Positions 35,185-44,590 are shown, counted from the stretch's first letter. The stretch: 61,387 nt of DNA from Halorubrum coriense DSM 10284 (GCF_000337035.1 NZ_AOJL01000027.1:1-61387); one strand, 5' to 3'. Numbers and translations: made by a program. Notes: generated from the sequence alone by a model not told the origin.

Positions 35185-36554
35185 GCCGCCTCGGGTTCGG
35201 GCGGCCGCCGCCGGTGCTGCTCGCGGTGATCGCGAGCACCTTCTTCGTCGGCTTCGGCGGCGGCGTCGTCTTCCCGATCCTCCCCAACCTCGGCGCGGTC
35301 CTCGGCATCTCGGCGTTCATGGTCGGCGCGATCCTCTCCGCGAACCGATGGGTCCGGCTGGTCGCGAACGCCCCCGCCGGCGCGCTCGTCGACCGGTACG
35401 GGACGCGGACGCCGTTCGTTGCCGGCCTGTTCGTCGAGGGAGTCGCCACGCTCGGCTACGTCGTCGCGCTCGCGATGCCGCCCGCCGAGTCGCTCCGCCC
35501 GCTGGCGGCCTCGCTGCCGACGCTCGCGGCCGGCCCGCTGGTCGTCGGACCCGAACAGTGGTTCGCCCCGATCGGGCTCGCGGTCGCGCCCGAGACGTGG
35601 TTCCTGCTCGCGCGCGTCCTCTGGGGGCTCGGCTCGGCCGCCGTGTTCGCGACCGCCTACACCATCGCCGCCGACCTCTCCGACAGCGGCTCGCGGGGGA
35701 CGAACATGGGGATCGTCCGCGGCGGGATCACGATGGGATTCCCGGCGGGCCTCGTGCTCGGCGGGGTCGTCTCCGCGCTCGCGGGAAACGTCGCGGCGTT
35801 CACCGTCGCCGCCGCGTTCGCGCTCACCGCCAGCGTCGTCGCGTACCGCTACGTACCGGAGACCCACGTCACGGGCGACCGCTCCGAGGACTCGATCAAG
35901 CCGTGGGAGGTCGACACCGCCGTCCCCGCCGTAACGGTCGGCCTAGTCAACTTCGGGCTGATGTTCGCGTACATCGGCGCGCTGTTCTCCACGCTCGTCC
36001 TGTTCCTCGGCGCGAACGACATCTCGCTGTTCGGCCTCGCCCCGCAGGGGACCTCCGGGCTGTTCATGGCCGGCACCGTCCTCTCGGCCGCGTTCTTCAT
36101 GCTCGTCGGCGGTCGCGTCTCGGACACCCGCGAGTCCCGGACGCCGATCCTCCTGACGTTCCTCGTCGTCTCGTTCGTCGGGTTCCTGCTGCTCGCTCGG
36201 GCCGGGTCGGTCCTCTCGCTCGGCCTCGCGTGCGTCTTCATCGGGGCCGGACAGGGCGGGACGAGCGGCCCGATGATGGCCCTGCTCGCGGACCTCACCC
36301 CCGACGAGCGGATGGGCCGCGCCTCGGGAACGAACAACGTCCTCGGCGACGTGGGCGGCGGGCTCGGACCGTTGGTGTCGCTCCCGCTGATCGAGGCGGT
36401 CGGCTTCGCGCCGATCTACGCCGCCTGCGCGGCGCTTCCGCTGCTGGCCGGCTGCGTCCTCCTCCTCGGGGTCCGGCGGGAGACCGGGACGTTCCTGCCC
36501 GGGCGCGTCGCGGGCGAGGCGGGCGGGGGCGAAGCCGTCCCCACCGACGCGTAG
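35181..36554 (+). CDS. MFS efflux transporter
   Basis: The 457-residue membrane protein has twelve predicted helices. The motif A region NAPAGALVDRYGTRTPFVAG follows helix 2 and its counterpart GGRVSDTRESRTP lies in the second half. RVLWGLGSAAVFATAYTIAADL and GIVRGGITMGFPAGLVLGG are drug-exporter-like. Its coupling to a TetR repressor supports a role in efflux of a toxic or signalling compound. The substrate is unknown. Confidence 0.88.
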   Translation: MSRLGFGRPPPVLLAVIASTFFVGFGGGVVFPILPNLGAVLGISAFMVGAILSANRWVRLVANAPAGALVDRYGTRTPFVAGLFVEGVATLGYVVALAMPPAESLRPLAASLPTLAAGPLVVGPEQWFAPIGLAVAPETWFLLARVLWGLGSAAVFATAYTIAADLSDSGSRGTNMGIVRGGITMGFPAGLVLGGVVSALAGNVAAFTVAAAFALTASVVAYRYVPETHVTGDRSEDSIKPWEVDTAVPAVTVGLVNFGLMFAYIGALFSTLVLFLGANDISLFGLAPQGTSGLFMAGTVLSAAFFMLVGGRVSDTRESRTPILLTFLVVSFVGFLLLARAGSVLSLGLACVFIGAGQGGTSGPMMALLADLTPDERMGRASGTNNVLGDVGGGLGPLVSLPLIEAVGFAPIYAACAALPLLAGCVLLLGVRRETGTFLPGRVAGEAGGGEAVPTDA

Positions 36555-36650
36555 CCGCGCCCGCCGCTTCCCGGCCGACGGACCGCCTCCGTCGGGTCGC
36601 GGGGACGCCGTATGCGAACCGCTATCGCCCTCTGCCCGAAAGAACAACCG

Positions 36651-36656
36651 TTAAAA
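36651..36656 (+). promoter_or_regulatory. TATA box of rpl11
   Basis: TTAAAA preceded by a purine-rich BRE-like GAAAGAACAACC ends 24 bases before ATG 36680, giving a leaderless ribosomal protein mRNA. Confidence 0.65.
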
Positions 36657-36679
36657 GTCGGCGTCGGGTTCGTACGGAC

Positions 36680-37156
36680 ATGGCTGGAACTATCGAAGCG
36701 CTCGTCCCCGGCGGGCAGGCCAACCCCGGCCCGCCGCTCGGTCCCGAGCTCGGACCGACGCCGGTGGACGTCCAGGACGTCGTCGCGGAGATCAACGATG
36801 AGACCGCTGCCTTCGACGGCATGGAGGTGCCCGTCACCGTCGAGTACGACGACGACGGCTCCTTCACCATCGAGGTCGGCGTGCCGCCCACCGCGGAGCT
36901 CATCAAGGACGAGGCCGGCTTCGACACCGGCTCCGGCGAGCCCCAGGAGAACTTCGTCGCCGACATGTCGATCGAACAGGTGAAGAAGGTCGCCGAGCAG
37001 AAGTCGAGCGACCTGCTCGCGTACGACACGAAGGCGGCCGCCAAGGAGGTCGGCGGCACCTGCGCCTCCCTCGGCGTCACCATCGAGGGCGAGGACGCCC
37101 GGACGTTCGACGACCGCGTCGACGCCGGCGAGTACGACGACGTCCTCGACGAGTAA
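36680..37156 (+). CDS. rpl11: 50S ribosomal protein L11
   Basis: The 158-residue protein binds the 23S rRNA GTPase centre. The N-terminal domain has the proline-rich PGGQANPGPPLGPELGPT that contacts RNA and elongation factors, and the C-terminal domain has AKEVGGTCASLGVTIEG. It is transcribed alone. A T-run follows the stop. L1, L10 and L12 genes are not next to it here. Confidence 0.96.
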   Translation: MAGTIEALVPGGQANPGPPLGPELGPTPVDVQDVVAEINDETAAFDGMEVPVTVEYDDDGSFTIEVGVPPTAELIKDEAGFDTGSGEPQENFVADMSIEQVKKVAEQKSSDLLAYDTKAAAKEVGGTCASLGVTIEGEDARTFDDRVDAGEYDDVLDE

Positions 37157-37158
37157 CG

Positions 37159-37175
37159 CCGCGGTCGCGGTTTTT
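37159..37175 (+). terminator. Terminator after rpl11
   Basis: A short inverted repeat CCGCG/CGCGG with a two-base loop is followed at once by five T (37171-37175). The T-run is the likely archaeal termination signal; the stem may not form. Confidence 0.5.
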
Positions 37176-37202
37176 CGACGCCGTCCGTTTCTCACCGACC
37201 GT

Positions 37203-37925
37203 CTACACGACTGGCCGTTCCGCCGGCTCGGCCTCTGTCGACTCGGCCGTCACCGGTCGCACGTCCGTCCACGTCCAGCCGATGATAGCGGCCGCCGCGA
37301 CGACGGCGTAGAACTGGACGAAGAGTCCGGCGATCGTCCCCAACACCGGAACGATCGAGAGGACGCCGATCGCCAGCGCGCCGGCGAACGCCACCGCGGC
37401 GGCCGTGAGCCAGCCGACGGCGTACGCCCGCTTCGTGACGATTCCCCAGAGCGTGCCGAGGGCGAAGCCGTCGCCGACGCGTCCCGAGTCGGCGACAGCG
37501 GCCAGCGCGGCCGGCGTCACGTAGGCGCCGGCGAGCGAGGCGGCGAGCGCGACGACGACGAGTGCCGGCGCCACCAACCCGCCGGCCAAGCCGCCGAGGA
37601 GGCCGCCCGCGCCCTCGCCGAAGCCGAGGACGGCGGCGCCCACGCCGAACACGGCGGCGACCGCGAGGACCGCGAGCGGGACGAGCGAGTAGACGAACGT
37701 GACCGCGAACGCTTTCAGCCCCTCGACGAGGAGGTCGCCCCACGCCTCGAAGACCGGCGGTTCGTCGTCGCCGTCGGCGGTCTGCCGGATGACGCGCGCG
37801 AGGTACCCGAGCAGGAGGAACGACGGGATCAGGAGCGGGCTCGCGAGGAGCAGGACGCCGCCGATCAGGGTCGTGACGAGGGCGTCGTCGCCGTCGCGAA
37901 GGTAGTTGAGTGACGCTTCTATCAT
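37203..37925 (-). CDS. DUF4013-type membrane protein
   Basis: The 240-residue protein has about six hydrophobic segments and the DUF4013 start pattern LNYLRDGDDALVTTLIGGVLLL. Ala/Gly-rich helices fill the rest, and a short acidic tail ends the protein. The family is common in archaea; no function is known. It converges with rpl11. Confidence 0.75.
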   Translation of the reverse strand: MIEASLNYLRDGDDALVTTLIGGVLLLASPLLIPSFLLLGYLARVIRQTADGDDEPPVFEAWGDLLVEGLKAFAVTFVYSLVPLAVLAVAAVFGVGAAVLGFGEGAGGLLGGLAGGLVAPALVVVALAASLAGAYVTPAALAAVADSGRVGDGFALGTLWGIVTKRAYAVGWLTAAAVAFAGALAIGVLSIVPVLGTIAGLFVQFYAVVAAAAIIGWTWTDVRPVTAESTEAEPAERPVV

Positions 37926-38053
37926 GGTTTATCAGGCGGACGTACGCGCCGTGAGGGCGTAAAGTAGTACGACGAACGCGGACCGCGGGGCCTTCGCCGC
38001 GCCGCGACGAGCGGAGCCGTCCATTTATTTCCGAACCGGACGGAGTCGCCGAC

Positions 38054-38341
38054 ATGCCGGATCTCAATCCGATCGCGAAGCGGATCCACAACGTCCAGCC
38101 CCGACCGGTGCGGCTCGAACTCGACTCCGGCGAGACCGGCGTCTTCGAGTTCTCGTCGACGGAGTTCTTCCAGCGGGAGTTCCGCGGCGAGGGCGTCCGG
38201 ACCGACGCCGACCCCGAGGCCGACTTCCGGCTGATCAGCTCAGAGGACTACGAGGATATCCTGCTCGGCCGCTCGGGTCCCGACGAGGAGGGCTGGTCGA
38301 TGGTCGGCGAGGTGGTCGCGGCCGAGCGCGCCGAGGAGTAG
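38054..38341 (+). CDS. Small haloarchaeal protein of unknown function
   Basis: The 95-residue acidic cytosolic protein begins MPDLNPIAKRIHNVQPRPVR and contains SSTEFFQREFRGEGVRTDAD and YEDILLGR. I do not recognise a family. TATA-like ATTTATTT ends 24 bases before the ATG, supporting a real leaderless gene. It converges with uspA. Confidence 0.65.
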   Translation: MPDLNPIAKRIHNVQPRPVRLELDSGETGVFEFSSTEFFQREFRGEGVRTDADPEADFRLISSEDYEDILLGRSGPDEEGWSMVGEVVAAERAEE

Positions 38342-38364
38342 CCGGAACCGCGCCCGAGAGTCGC

Positions 38365-38817
38365 TCAGCGGACGACCGTCACGGGCACCTCGGCGCGGCG
38401 GACCACCCCCTCGGCGACGCTGCCGAGGAGGACCCGCGAGAGGCCGGTGCGACCCCGGCTCGCCAGCACGAGGTGGTCGAACGGCTCGCCGGCGTCCCCG
38501 TCGCCGCCGACCGGCTCCTCGCCGCCGGCCACGCCGAGGATCGTCTTCGTCGGACGGCCGACCTCCAGTCGCGTCTCGACGTCGCGGTCGACCGCCTGGG
38601 TCGCCTCGGAGAGGGTCCGCTTCCCGCGCTGTTTGGCGCTCTTGTACCACTGGTCGGACGCCCCCGGGAACCCGCCGTCGGCGCCCGTCGCCGAGTCGGC
38701 GGGGTTGATGACGTGGAGCGCCGTGAGCTCGGCGTCCGGCCACTCGGTGGCGGCGAACTGTAACGCCTCGATCGCCTCCGACGACCCGTCGACCGCGACG
38801 AGGATGCGCTTGGACAT
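38365..38817 (-). CDS. Universal stress protein UspA
   Basis: The 150-residue alpha/beta protein begins KRILVAVDGSSEAIEALQFA and ends with the ATP-binding loop LVLASRGRTGLSRVLLGSVAEGV (key GRTGLSRVLLGS) and the strand VPVTVVR. The G-2x-G-9x-G(S/T) pattern is complete, so ATP binding is expected. A Gly/Asp insert around 110-120 is the only variation. The ATG 38817 gives the family start. Confidence 0.9.
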   Translation of the reverse strand: MSKRILVAVDGSSEAIEALQFAATEWPDAELTALHVINPADSATGADGGFPGASDQWYKSAKQRGKRTLSEATQAVDRDVETRLEVGRPTKTILGVAGGEEPVGGDGDAGEPFDHLVLASRGRTGLSRVLLGSVAEGVVRRAEVPVTVVR

Positions 38818-38940
38818 GGGTGTCGGTTCGCCCGCTCCGGGCAAAAAGGGCGGCGGCGACTCCGGGGCGGCGACAATCCACCGCGCGGCGCGACGGGAGC
38901 GTTCACAAGGCACTTCCCGGACCGCGGGTCACCCGGGCAC

Positions 38941-39351
38941 ATGAGCAAGCCGTACACGCGGTCGCAGTTGGCGTCGGTCACCGCGCGCGGCGGCGCCTGG
39001 CTCGTCGACATCGTCGCGAGCCTCGTGGTCGCCGCGGTCGTCTCGGGGGTCGTCGGCGTCGCCGCGGACCCGCTCGGGGCCCTCGCGTTCCTCCTCGTCT
39101 CGGTCGGCTGGTACGTCGTCTCGGAGGCGGTCTGGGGCCGAACGCCGGGCAAGTGGGTCGCCGGGATCAGAGTCGTGGAGGCCGACGGCGGCGACGTCTC
39201 CGCGCGCGCCGCCGTCGTGCGGAACGCGACGAAGGTGATCGGCGGCGGCTCGATCCTGTTGGTCCTCGCGGGCGTCGTGTTCATCGCCGACTCGCGCGAC
39301 AACCAGCGGCTCGGCGACCGGTTCGCCGACACGCTGGTCGTGCGGGTCTAG
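38941..39351 (+). CDS. RDD-family membrane protein
   Basis: The 136-residue protein has three hydrophobic segments. The Arg-Asp signature appears as ARGGAWLVDIVAS (Arg then Asp) and the family loop as WGRTPGKWVAGIRVV, ending in RDNQRLGDRFADTLVV. RDD proteins are linked to ion exchange or membrane stress, but the function is not firm. Confidence 0.88.
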   Translation: MSKPYTRSQLASVTARGGAWLVDIVASLVVAAVVSGVVGVAADPLGALAFLLVSVGWYVVSEAVWGRTPGKWVAGIRVVEADGGDVSARAAVVRNATKVIGGGSILLVLAGVVFIADSRDNQRLGDRFADTLVVRV

Positions 39352-39364
39352 CGGGACGCCGCCG

Positions 39365-41257
39365 TCAGTCGTGCCGCGTCACGCACTCGGAGAGACCGAT
39401 CAGCTCGACGGGCTCGGAGTTGTCCGGCGAGTAGACGACCATCTGCCCCTTCTCCATGTACGGGACCTTCCCGGCGAGGTTCGACGGGATGTTGACGCTG
39501 GAGATGGCGTCCTCGTCGCCGAGGTTCAGGACTATCTTCGTGTTCACCTGCTTGAACACCGACTCGGCGACGTCCTGCGGGTCCTGCGTGATCAGGAAGA
39601 GCCCGAGCCGCTCCTTGCGACCCTGCTTCGCGGCCTCGGTGAACTTCTGGACCACCTTCTGGGCCTGGACGTTGTCGGCGTCGGCGAGGAAGTTGTGCGC
39701 CTCGTCCATCCCGACGAGGAGCGGCGTCTCCTTGATCCGGTCGCTCGCCGGGTCGTTCGAGAGCTTGTCGTCGACGAGCAGGCCCGCGACCGCGAGGACG
39801 ACGATCTCCTTCTGCCGCGAGGTCGGCAGGTGGTAGGTGGGAACCACCGAGAGCCCGCCGGGGCGCACCAAGGTGTGGTCGAGCTCGGTGATCGGCTTCG
39901 CGTCCTGGTCGAATATCCCGCTCGGGACGCCGCGGACCCGCCGTTTGACCGCGTCGAACGTCGCCTCGTGGATCCGCCCGCTCTCGTGGAGTTCCTCTTT
40001 GAGCGCCGGGTCGTCGAGGTACGAGAGGAACTGGCTGTACGTCCCCGCGTCGCCGTAATCGTCGAAGAAACGGTTCAAGAGGGTCAAAAGCGCCGGGTAC
40101 TGGTTGTCGTTGAGCCCGGAGCCGGCCACCAGCCACGGCATGTCCCGCGCCAGCGAGAAGGGGATCGTGAACTCGACGCGCTCGGCGCGGTGCCCCTCGC
40201 CGGGGTACGTCGCGTTCGCGACGCGCGGCACGAGCGCGACGGTGTCGTCGTGGCCGCCGTGCGCGATCCCCTCGCGCTCCAGGCGACGCGCGAACGCGTC
40301 GTCGAGGTCGGGGTTGTCGTCGTGCATCTGCGCGTACTCGTCCTGCGGGTCGAACTGCACGACGGCCATCCGCGACTCGCGGCCGTCCCCCATCGGGTAC
40401 GTCCGGTCGGCGTCGAGGTACTGCCGCAGGACGTTCTTCGAGGCGTGCGTCTTCCCCGACCCGGTGCCGCCGGCGACGAGCGTGTGCCGGAACGCGAGCG
40501 GGTCGCCGTCGCCGTAGTCGTCCTTCACGCGGTAGTCGACGGTGGGCGGCTCCGCCGCGGTCCGGACCTTCTCGCCGCCGACGGAGAGGTGGCCGAGGAA
40601 GACGCCGTCGTCGGGGATCTTCAGTCCCGTCTTGATCTCGGCGTCGTCGGCCGCCTCCTCGACGACCGCGCCGGGCTTCGGCACGCGGTCCGTCATCCGG
40701 CGTTTCATCCCCTCGCCCTCGCCGTAGACGACGGACATCGGCTCAAGGTCGGCGACGAACTTGTAGTCGCGCTCGGCGAACTCGTCGCGGCGCATCTGCC
40801 GGCGGGCGTGGATCTCGGTCGCGTCGTCCGACTGGAACTCCTGTGCGTACTCCAGTCCAGTGATCCGGCAGAACAACCGCTCGCCGTCCGGGTACGGTAT
40901 CAGGAGGTACTTGCCGAGCCGGACGGACTCGCGGTTGCCGGTGGTGACGAACGCCTTCAGCGACGTCTCGTCCTCCTCCTCGGCGACGCGGAGCCCCTGC
41001 GAGACCGACACGACGCCGAGGCCCGAATCGCTCCCGGCCGGCGTCGCCTCGTAGTCGGCGAAGGCCTCGCCCTCGCGGTCGTCGTTCGCGTCGGGTTCGG
41101 GCGCGTCCGAGGTGGCTCCGCCCGCCGCGCTCCCCCCGTCGACGGCGGACTCGCCGCCGGACCCGACCGCGGCGTCGCTCCCGCCCTCGGCCTCGTCCGG
41201 GGAGCCGCCGTCACCGTCGCCGTCACCGGTGAACTCGGTGAAATCCTCCAGCGTCAT
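39365..41257 (-). CDS. HerA-like ATPase (second DUF87 protein)
   Basis: The 630-residue protein opens with a disordered acidic segment (about 1-75), then a HAS-barrel-like beta region (LGVVSVSQGLRV, SVRLGKYLLIPYPDG). Walker A is VAGGTGSGKTHASKN, Walker B is PLLVGMDEAHNFL, and the sensor segment is GLFLITQDPQDVAESVFKQVNTK. It belongs to the HerA/FtsK superfamily but is distinct from the first DUF87 protein at the left of the window. No NurA or Mre11/Rad50 gene is adjacent. The role, probably DNA translocation or processing, is inferred. Confidence 0.85.
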   Translation of the reverse strand: MTLEDFTEFTGDGDGDGGSPDEAEGGSDAAVGSGGESAVDGGSAAGGATSDAPEPDANDDREGEAFADYEATPAGSDSGLGVVSVSQGLRVAEEEDETSLKAFVTTGNRESVRLGKYLLIPYPDGERLFCRITGLEYAQEFQSDDATEIHARRQMRRDEFAERDYKFVADLEPMSVVYGEGEGMKRRMTDRVPKPGAVVEEAADDAEIKTGLKIPDDGVFLGHLSVGGEKVRTAAEPPTVDYRVKDDYGDGDPLAFRHTLVAGGTGSGKTHASKNVLRQYLDADRTYPMGDGRESRMAVVQFDPQDEYAQMHDDNPDLDDAFARRLEREGIAHGGHDDTVALVPRVANATYPGEGHRAERVEFTIPFSLARDMPWLVAGSGLNDNQYPALLTLLNRFFDDYGDAGTYSQFLSYLDDPALKEELHESGRIHEATFDAVKRRVRGVPSGIFDQDAKPITELDHTLVRPGGLSVVPTYHLPTSRQKEIVVLAVAGLLVDDKLSNDPASDRIKETPLLVGMDEAHNFLADADNVQAQKVVQKFTEAAKQGRKERLGLFLITQDPQDVAESVFKQVNTKIVLNLGDEDAISSVNIPSNLAGKVPYMEKGQMVVYSPDNSEPVELIGLSECVTRHD

Positions 41258-41382
41258 GGCGGATCCACCGGTCGCCGGGCCGAAAGCGTTTGCCCTCGCG
41301 CGCCGGGGCACCGATTCGCCGCCGGCCGGCCCTGCGCGACCGGTCACGGGGCCCTTATCCGGCTCGACCTCGTACGTGTGCC

Positions 41383-41718
41383 ATGATACTCGTTCGCGGT
41401 AGCGGCGGCGGGACGGACCTCACCGGGACGGTGTTCGAACGCGGTGAGGAGCCGCCCGCCTACAAGGGTGCGCCCGACGAGGACGCGCCGTACGTGTGGG
41501 TGTGCGACTCGTTCTACGAGGTCGAGAGCGGCGGCTCGCCGCTCGTCGTCGACGGCGAGGAGATCCGCGTCGCCTTCGAGGAGCCGATGCCGCGCGGGTT
41601 CGACACGCGCGACCAGGCGGTGGAGGCGGCCCGCGACCACGTCCGGACGCAGTTCGCCCGGATCGGCGTCGATCCCACCGAGGTCGAGGTCGAGGTGACC
41701 GCGGCGGACCCCGCCTGA
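41383..41718 (+). CDS. Small haloarchaeal protein of unknown function
   Basis: The 111-residue acidic protein begins MILVRGSGGGTDLTGTVFERG and contains APYVWVCDSFYEVESGG. It is conserved-looking, soluble and without membrane segments. A TATA-like CCTTATCC ends 24 bases before the ATG. It is divergent from the HerA-like gene. Confidence 0.65.
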   Translation: MILVRGSGGGTDLTGTVFERGEEPPAYKGAPDEDAPYVWVCDSFYEVESGGSPLVVDGEEIRVAFEEPMPRGFDTRDQAVEAARDHVRTQFARIGVDPTEVEVEVTAADPA

Positions 41719-41797
41719 GCGCCGGCGACGAGCGGAAGCGAGCCGACCGGGCTCCGCCTCCCGCAACCCCTTTTCGCGCGCGGCCCAACCAGTGGAT

Positions 41798-43192
41798 ATG
41801 ACGGAGCTACCGGACCGCGTCGTGGGCGACGCGCGGACGAGCGACTTCGGGTGGAACCTTCTCACGGACCTGACGGACATCGGGAACCGAATGGCCGGGT
41901 CGACCGGGGAGCGCCGCGGGGCCGAGCGGGTCGTCGAGGCGTTCGAGGCGGCCGGGCTGCGGAACGCCGGCCTCGACGAGTTCGAGATCCCCGGCTGGTG
42001 GCGCGGCGAGTCGTCGCTGTCGGTGTCCGGCGCGGTCGAGCGCCGCCACGAGAACTCCCACGAGGTGATCGCCCTGCCCGGCACGCCGAGTGGCGAGGTG
42101 ACCGCCCCGCTCATCGACGTCGGCGACGGCACCGACGAGGAGTTCGCGGCCGCGGAAGACGACTTGGACGGCGCGGTCGCGATGGCCTCCTCGCGCACGC
42201 CGGAGAGTCACGACCGGTGGATCCACCGGATGGAGAAGTACGTCGCGGCGGCCGAGCGCGGCGCGGTCGGGTTCGTCTTCCGGAACCACATCGAGGGGGC
42301 GCTCCCGCCCACCGGCGAGATCGGGTACCACAACCGACCGGGGCCGATCCCCGCGGTCGGCGTCTCGAAGGAGGTCGGCGACCGGCTCGCGCGGCTCGCC
42401 GAGCCCGCGGAACACGGCGGTCTGGCGGGCAGCGACGGCTCGGGAGCCGGCGACCGCCCGACCGTCTCGCTCGACGTCGACTGCCGCAACGAGCCGACGA
42501 CCTCGGTGAACGCGGTCGCGGAGGTCGGGCCGGACACCGAGGAGGCGGTGTACCTCACCGCGCACGTCGACGCCCACGACGTGAGCGACGGGGCCAACGA
42601 CAACGGGGCCGGCTCGGCGCTCGTCGCGGAGGTCGGCCGCCTGCTCGCGGCCGTCGAGGGCGACCTCGACACCCGGGTGCGGCTCGTCACCTTCGGCTCG
42701 GAGGAGATCGGGCTGTGGGGGGCGTATCACGCCGCGGAGACGACGCCGCGCGAGGAGATCGCCTGCGTGGTCAACCTCGACGGCGCGTGTAGCTCGCGGA
42801 ACCTCCGCGTGGGGACGAACGGGTTCGACGGGATGCGGTCGACGTTCGAGGCGGTCGCGGACGCGTTCGACGCGCCCCTCGCGACCGGCGAGACGATCTC
42901 GCCGCACGGGGACCAGTGGGCGTTCGTCCAGGAGGGGATCCCGGCCGTGATGGCGTCGACGACGAGCGACCAGTCCGGCCGCGGCTGGGGCCACACCCAC
43001 GCCGACACCCTCGACAAGCTCGATTCCCGGGACCTCGGCGAGGTGGCGACGCTCGTGACCGCGGCCGTCTACCGGTTCGCGACGGGCGAAGTCGGAGCGA
43101 CCCATCGGTCGCGGGAGTCGATCCGCGACGCCATCGACGAGGGGTACGTCGAGGAGCTGAAGACGGGCGGACGGTGGCCTTACGACGAGTGA
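41798..43192 (+). CDS. M28-family zinc peptidase
   Basis: The 464-residue protein is an aminopeptidase-like metalloprotease. Zinc-site motifs: LTAHVDAHDVSDGANDNGAG (His and bridging Asp), FGSEEIGLWGA (catalytic and ligand Glu), VVNLDGAC (Asp) and WGHTHADTLDKL (His). A PA-type insert (residues about 100-200) lies between the first helices and the catalytic core. No signal peptide is seen, so it is probably cytosolic. ATG 41798 is preferred over a GTG two codons upstream. Confidence 0.9.
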   Translation: MTELPDRVVGDARTSDFGWNLLTDLTDIGNRMAGSTGERRGAERVVEAFEAAGLRNAGLDEFEIPGWWRGESSLSVSGAVERRHENSHEVIALPGTPSGEVTAPLIDVGDGTDEEFAAAEDDLDGAVAMASSRTPESHDRWIHRMEKYVAAAERGAVGFVFRNHIEGALPPTGEIGYHNRPGPIPAVGVSKEVGDRLARLAEPAEHGGLAGSDGSGAGDRPTVSLDVDCRNEPTTSVNAVAEVGPDTEEAVYLTAHVDAHDVSDGANDNGAGSALVAEVGRLLAAVEGDLDTRVRLVTFGSEEIGLWGAYHAAETTPREEIACVVNLDGACSSRNLRVGTNGFDGMRSTFEAVADAFDAPLATGETISPHGDQWAFVQEGIPAVMASTTSDQSGRGWGHTHADTLDKLDSRDLGEVATLVTAAVYRFATGEVGATHRSRESIRDAIDEGYVEELKTGGRWPYDE

Positions 43193-43246
43193 CGGCGGCA
43201 AGGCCGGGGCGGCCGCGACCGCGTCCGGCGGCGACTCGCGGCTCGG

Positions 43247-43453
43247 CTACTTCTCGGCGTACAGGAGCGTCCGTCGGCAGGCGGGACAGACGTACGGAAC
43301 CGGCGTCAGGATCTCGTCCGCTCTGATGCCGCTCAGCAACCCGTCGTCCGTCGACGGGGAGACGACGGACAGTTCGCCGACGGCGTCGGTCCCCTGTAGT
43401 TCCATCCGCTCGAGCGGCTCGTCGCAATCGGGACAGGTCCTCTCGGAGGGCAT
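43247..43453 (-). CDS. Small zinc-ribbon protein
   Basis: The 68-residue protein has two dicysteine knuckles, CPDC near the N terminus and CPAC near the C terminus, spaced like a zinc ribbon. The middle (SVVSPSTDDGLLSG) is unremarkable. It has no recognised family. It converges with the M28 peptidase gene. Confidence 0.65.
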   Translation of the reverse strand: MPSERTCPDCDEPLERMELQGTDAVGELSVVSPSTDDGLLSGIRADEILTPVPYVCPACRRTLLYAEK

Positions 43454-43610
43454 CTCCGCTAGAAGTACGGATGCCGCCGGAAAAATCGGTTCGGTGTGAG
43501 CGCCGGCTCGACGGGCGTCTCCTATCGGACTGAAACCTCGTCGCGAAGACGACGGGTTACGGTCGAACCCGGCGCGGCGGCTCACGGACCCTTCCGGCCC
43601 GCCGCCCGGC

Positions 43611-43802
43611 TCACTCCTCGTCGGAGCCGTCGCAGACGCCGAGCGGGAGTGACTCGGGGGCGTCGACGTCGGCGTCGAGGCCGGCGTACGCGTCGTCGAT
43701 GAGCCGGGCCAGTTGCGTCTCGGGGCTCACGCCGCGGGCGGCGGCGAGGGCCGCGAGCCGCTCGTACTGCTCGTCCGGCACGGTGACCGTTCCCTCGTCC
43801 AT
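43611..43802 (-). CDS. Small ribbon-helix-helix-like protein
   Basis: The 63-residue protein begins EGTVTVPDEQYERLAALAAARG, followed by SPETQLARLIDDAYAG, a strand-helix-helix pattern of MetJ/Arc or antitoxin-like DNA-binding proteins. The acidic C terminus ends with a single Cys. There is no toxin-like gene directly beside it. The fold assignment is by pattern only. Confidence 0.6.
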   Translation of the reverse strand: MDEGTVTVPDEQYERLAALAAARGVSPETQLARLIDDAYAGLDADVDAPESLPLGVCDGSDEE

Positions 43803-43849
43803 ACGCGGCGGTGCGTCCCGGAGCTACAAAAGCGTTAGTCTGGCCCCGC

Positions 43850-44590
43850 TCACGACCGATCCGTTCGGTCCGCCTCGCGAACGGCACCGACCGGTTCGCC
43901 CTCGGCGAAGCGGTCGAACAGCGCGTTCATCACCGCCGACTCGGCGCGAGAGAGGTGTTCCCACACCGTCGTGGAGCCGAGCCCGAGCTCCGCGGCGACC
44001 TCCTCGACGCCCACGCCGCCGCCGTGGTCGTAGTAGCCCGCGGCGATCGCGGTCGCGAGCACCTCCCGCTGCCGGTCGGTAAGGTCGTCGAGGAGGCCGG
44101 AGGCGGGGAGCTGCGGCGAGCGTTCGATGGAGGCCAGCTCCACGTTCCGCGCCAGCTCCACCTCGTTGCCGCCGCGTTCGAGCTCCCGCATCACCGCCGA
44201 GAGGTCGTCGCCGTCCTCGAGGTACGCCGTCCAGCGCTCGACGCCGCCGGAGATGGTCGTGCCCATCCGGTAGTGGATCCCCATCCGCGAGAACCGCTCG
44301 CCGATCCCCTCCCAGTCGGCCGCCGAGACGTCGATCGTGAGGGCGACGTACGCGTGCGTGCCCTCGATCGGCGCGAGCGGCTCCGCGGAGACGATAAGAT
44401 CGAACTCGCGGAACTCCTCGACGAACGCCTCGATCTCTGCCGTCGGTCCGGTCAGTTCCGCGATCCGCTTGCGCTCGGAGCCGCTGCCCGTCATCGACGA
44501 GACGGACCGGTACCGTACCTCCGGGTGACGCGCGCTCACCTCACACTCCGGCTCCCCGGCGTGGTGGATCCGAAACGTCACTTCCCGCAT
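43850..44590 (-). CDS. Bat-type HTH-10 transcription regulator
   Basis: The 246-residue protein has an N-terminal beta-rich sensory region and a C-terminal HTH-10 domain: LTDRQREVLATAIAAGYYD, VGVEEVAAELGLGSTTVWEHLSRAE (core VEEVAAELGLGSTTVWEHL). This domain is the DNA-binding part of bacterio-opsin activator (Bat) and many haloarchaeal regulators. A GAF or PAS part is not evident. Its promoter TATA box (44642-44650) lies 52 bases upstream of the ATG, leaving a short leader. Target genes are unknown. Confidence 0.88.
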   Translation of the reverse strand: MREVTFRIHHAGEPECEVSARHPEVRYRSVSSMTGSGSERKRIAELTGPTAEIEAFVEEFREFDLIVSAEPLAPIEGTHAYVALTIDVSAADWEGIGERFSRMGIHYRMGTTISGGVERWTAYLEDGDDLSAVMRELERGGNEVELARNVELASIERSPQLPASGLLDDLTDRQREVLATAIAAGYYDHGGGVGVEEVAAELGLGSTTVWEHLSRAESAVMNALFDRFAEGEPVGAVREADRTDRS

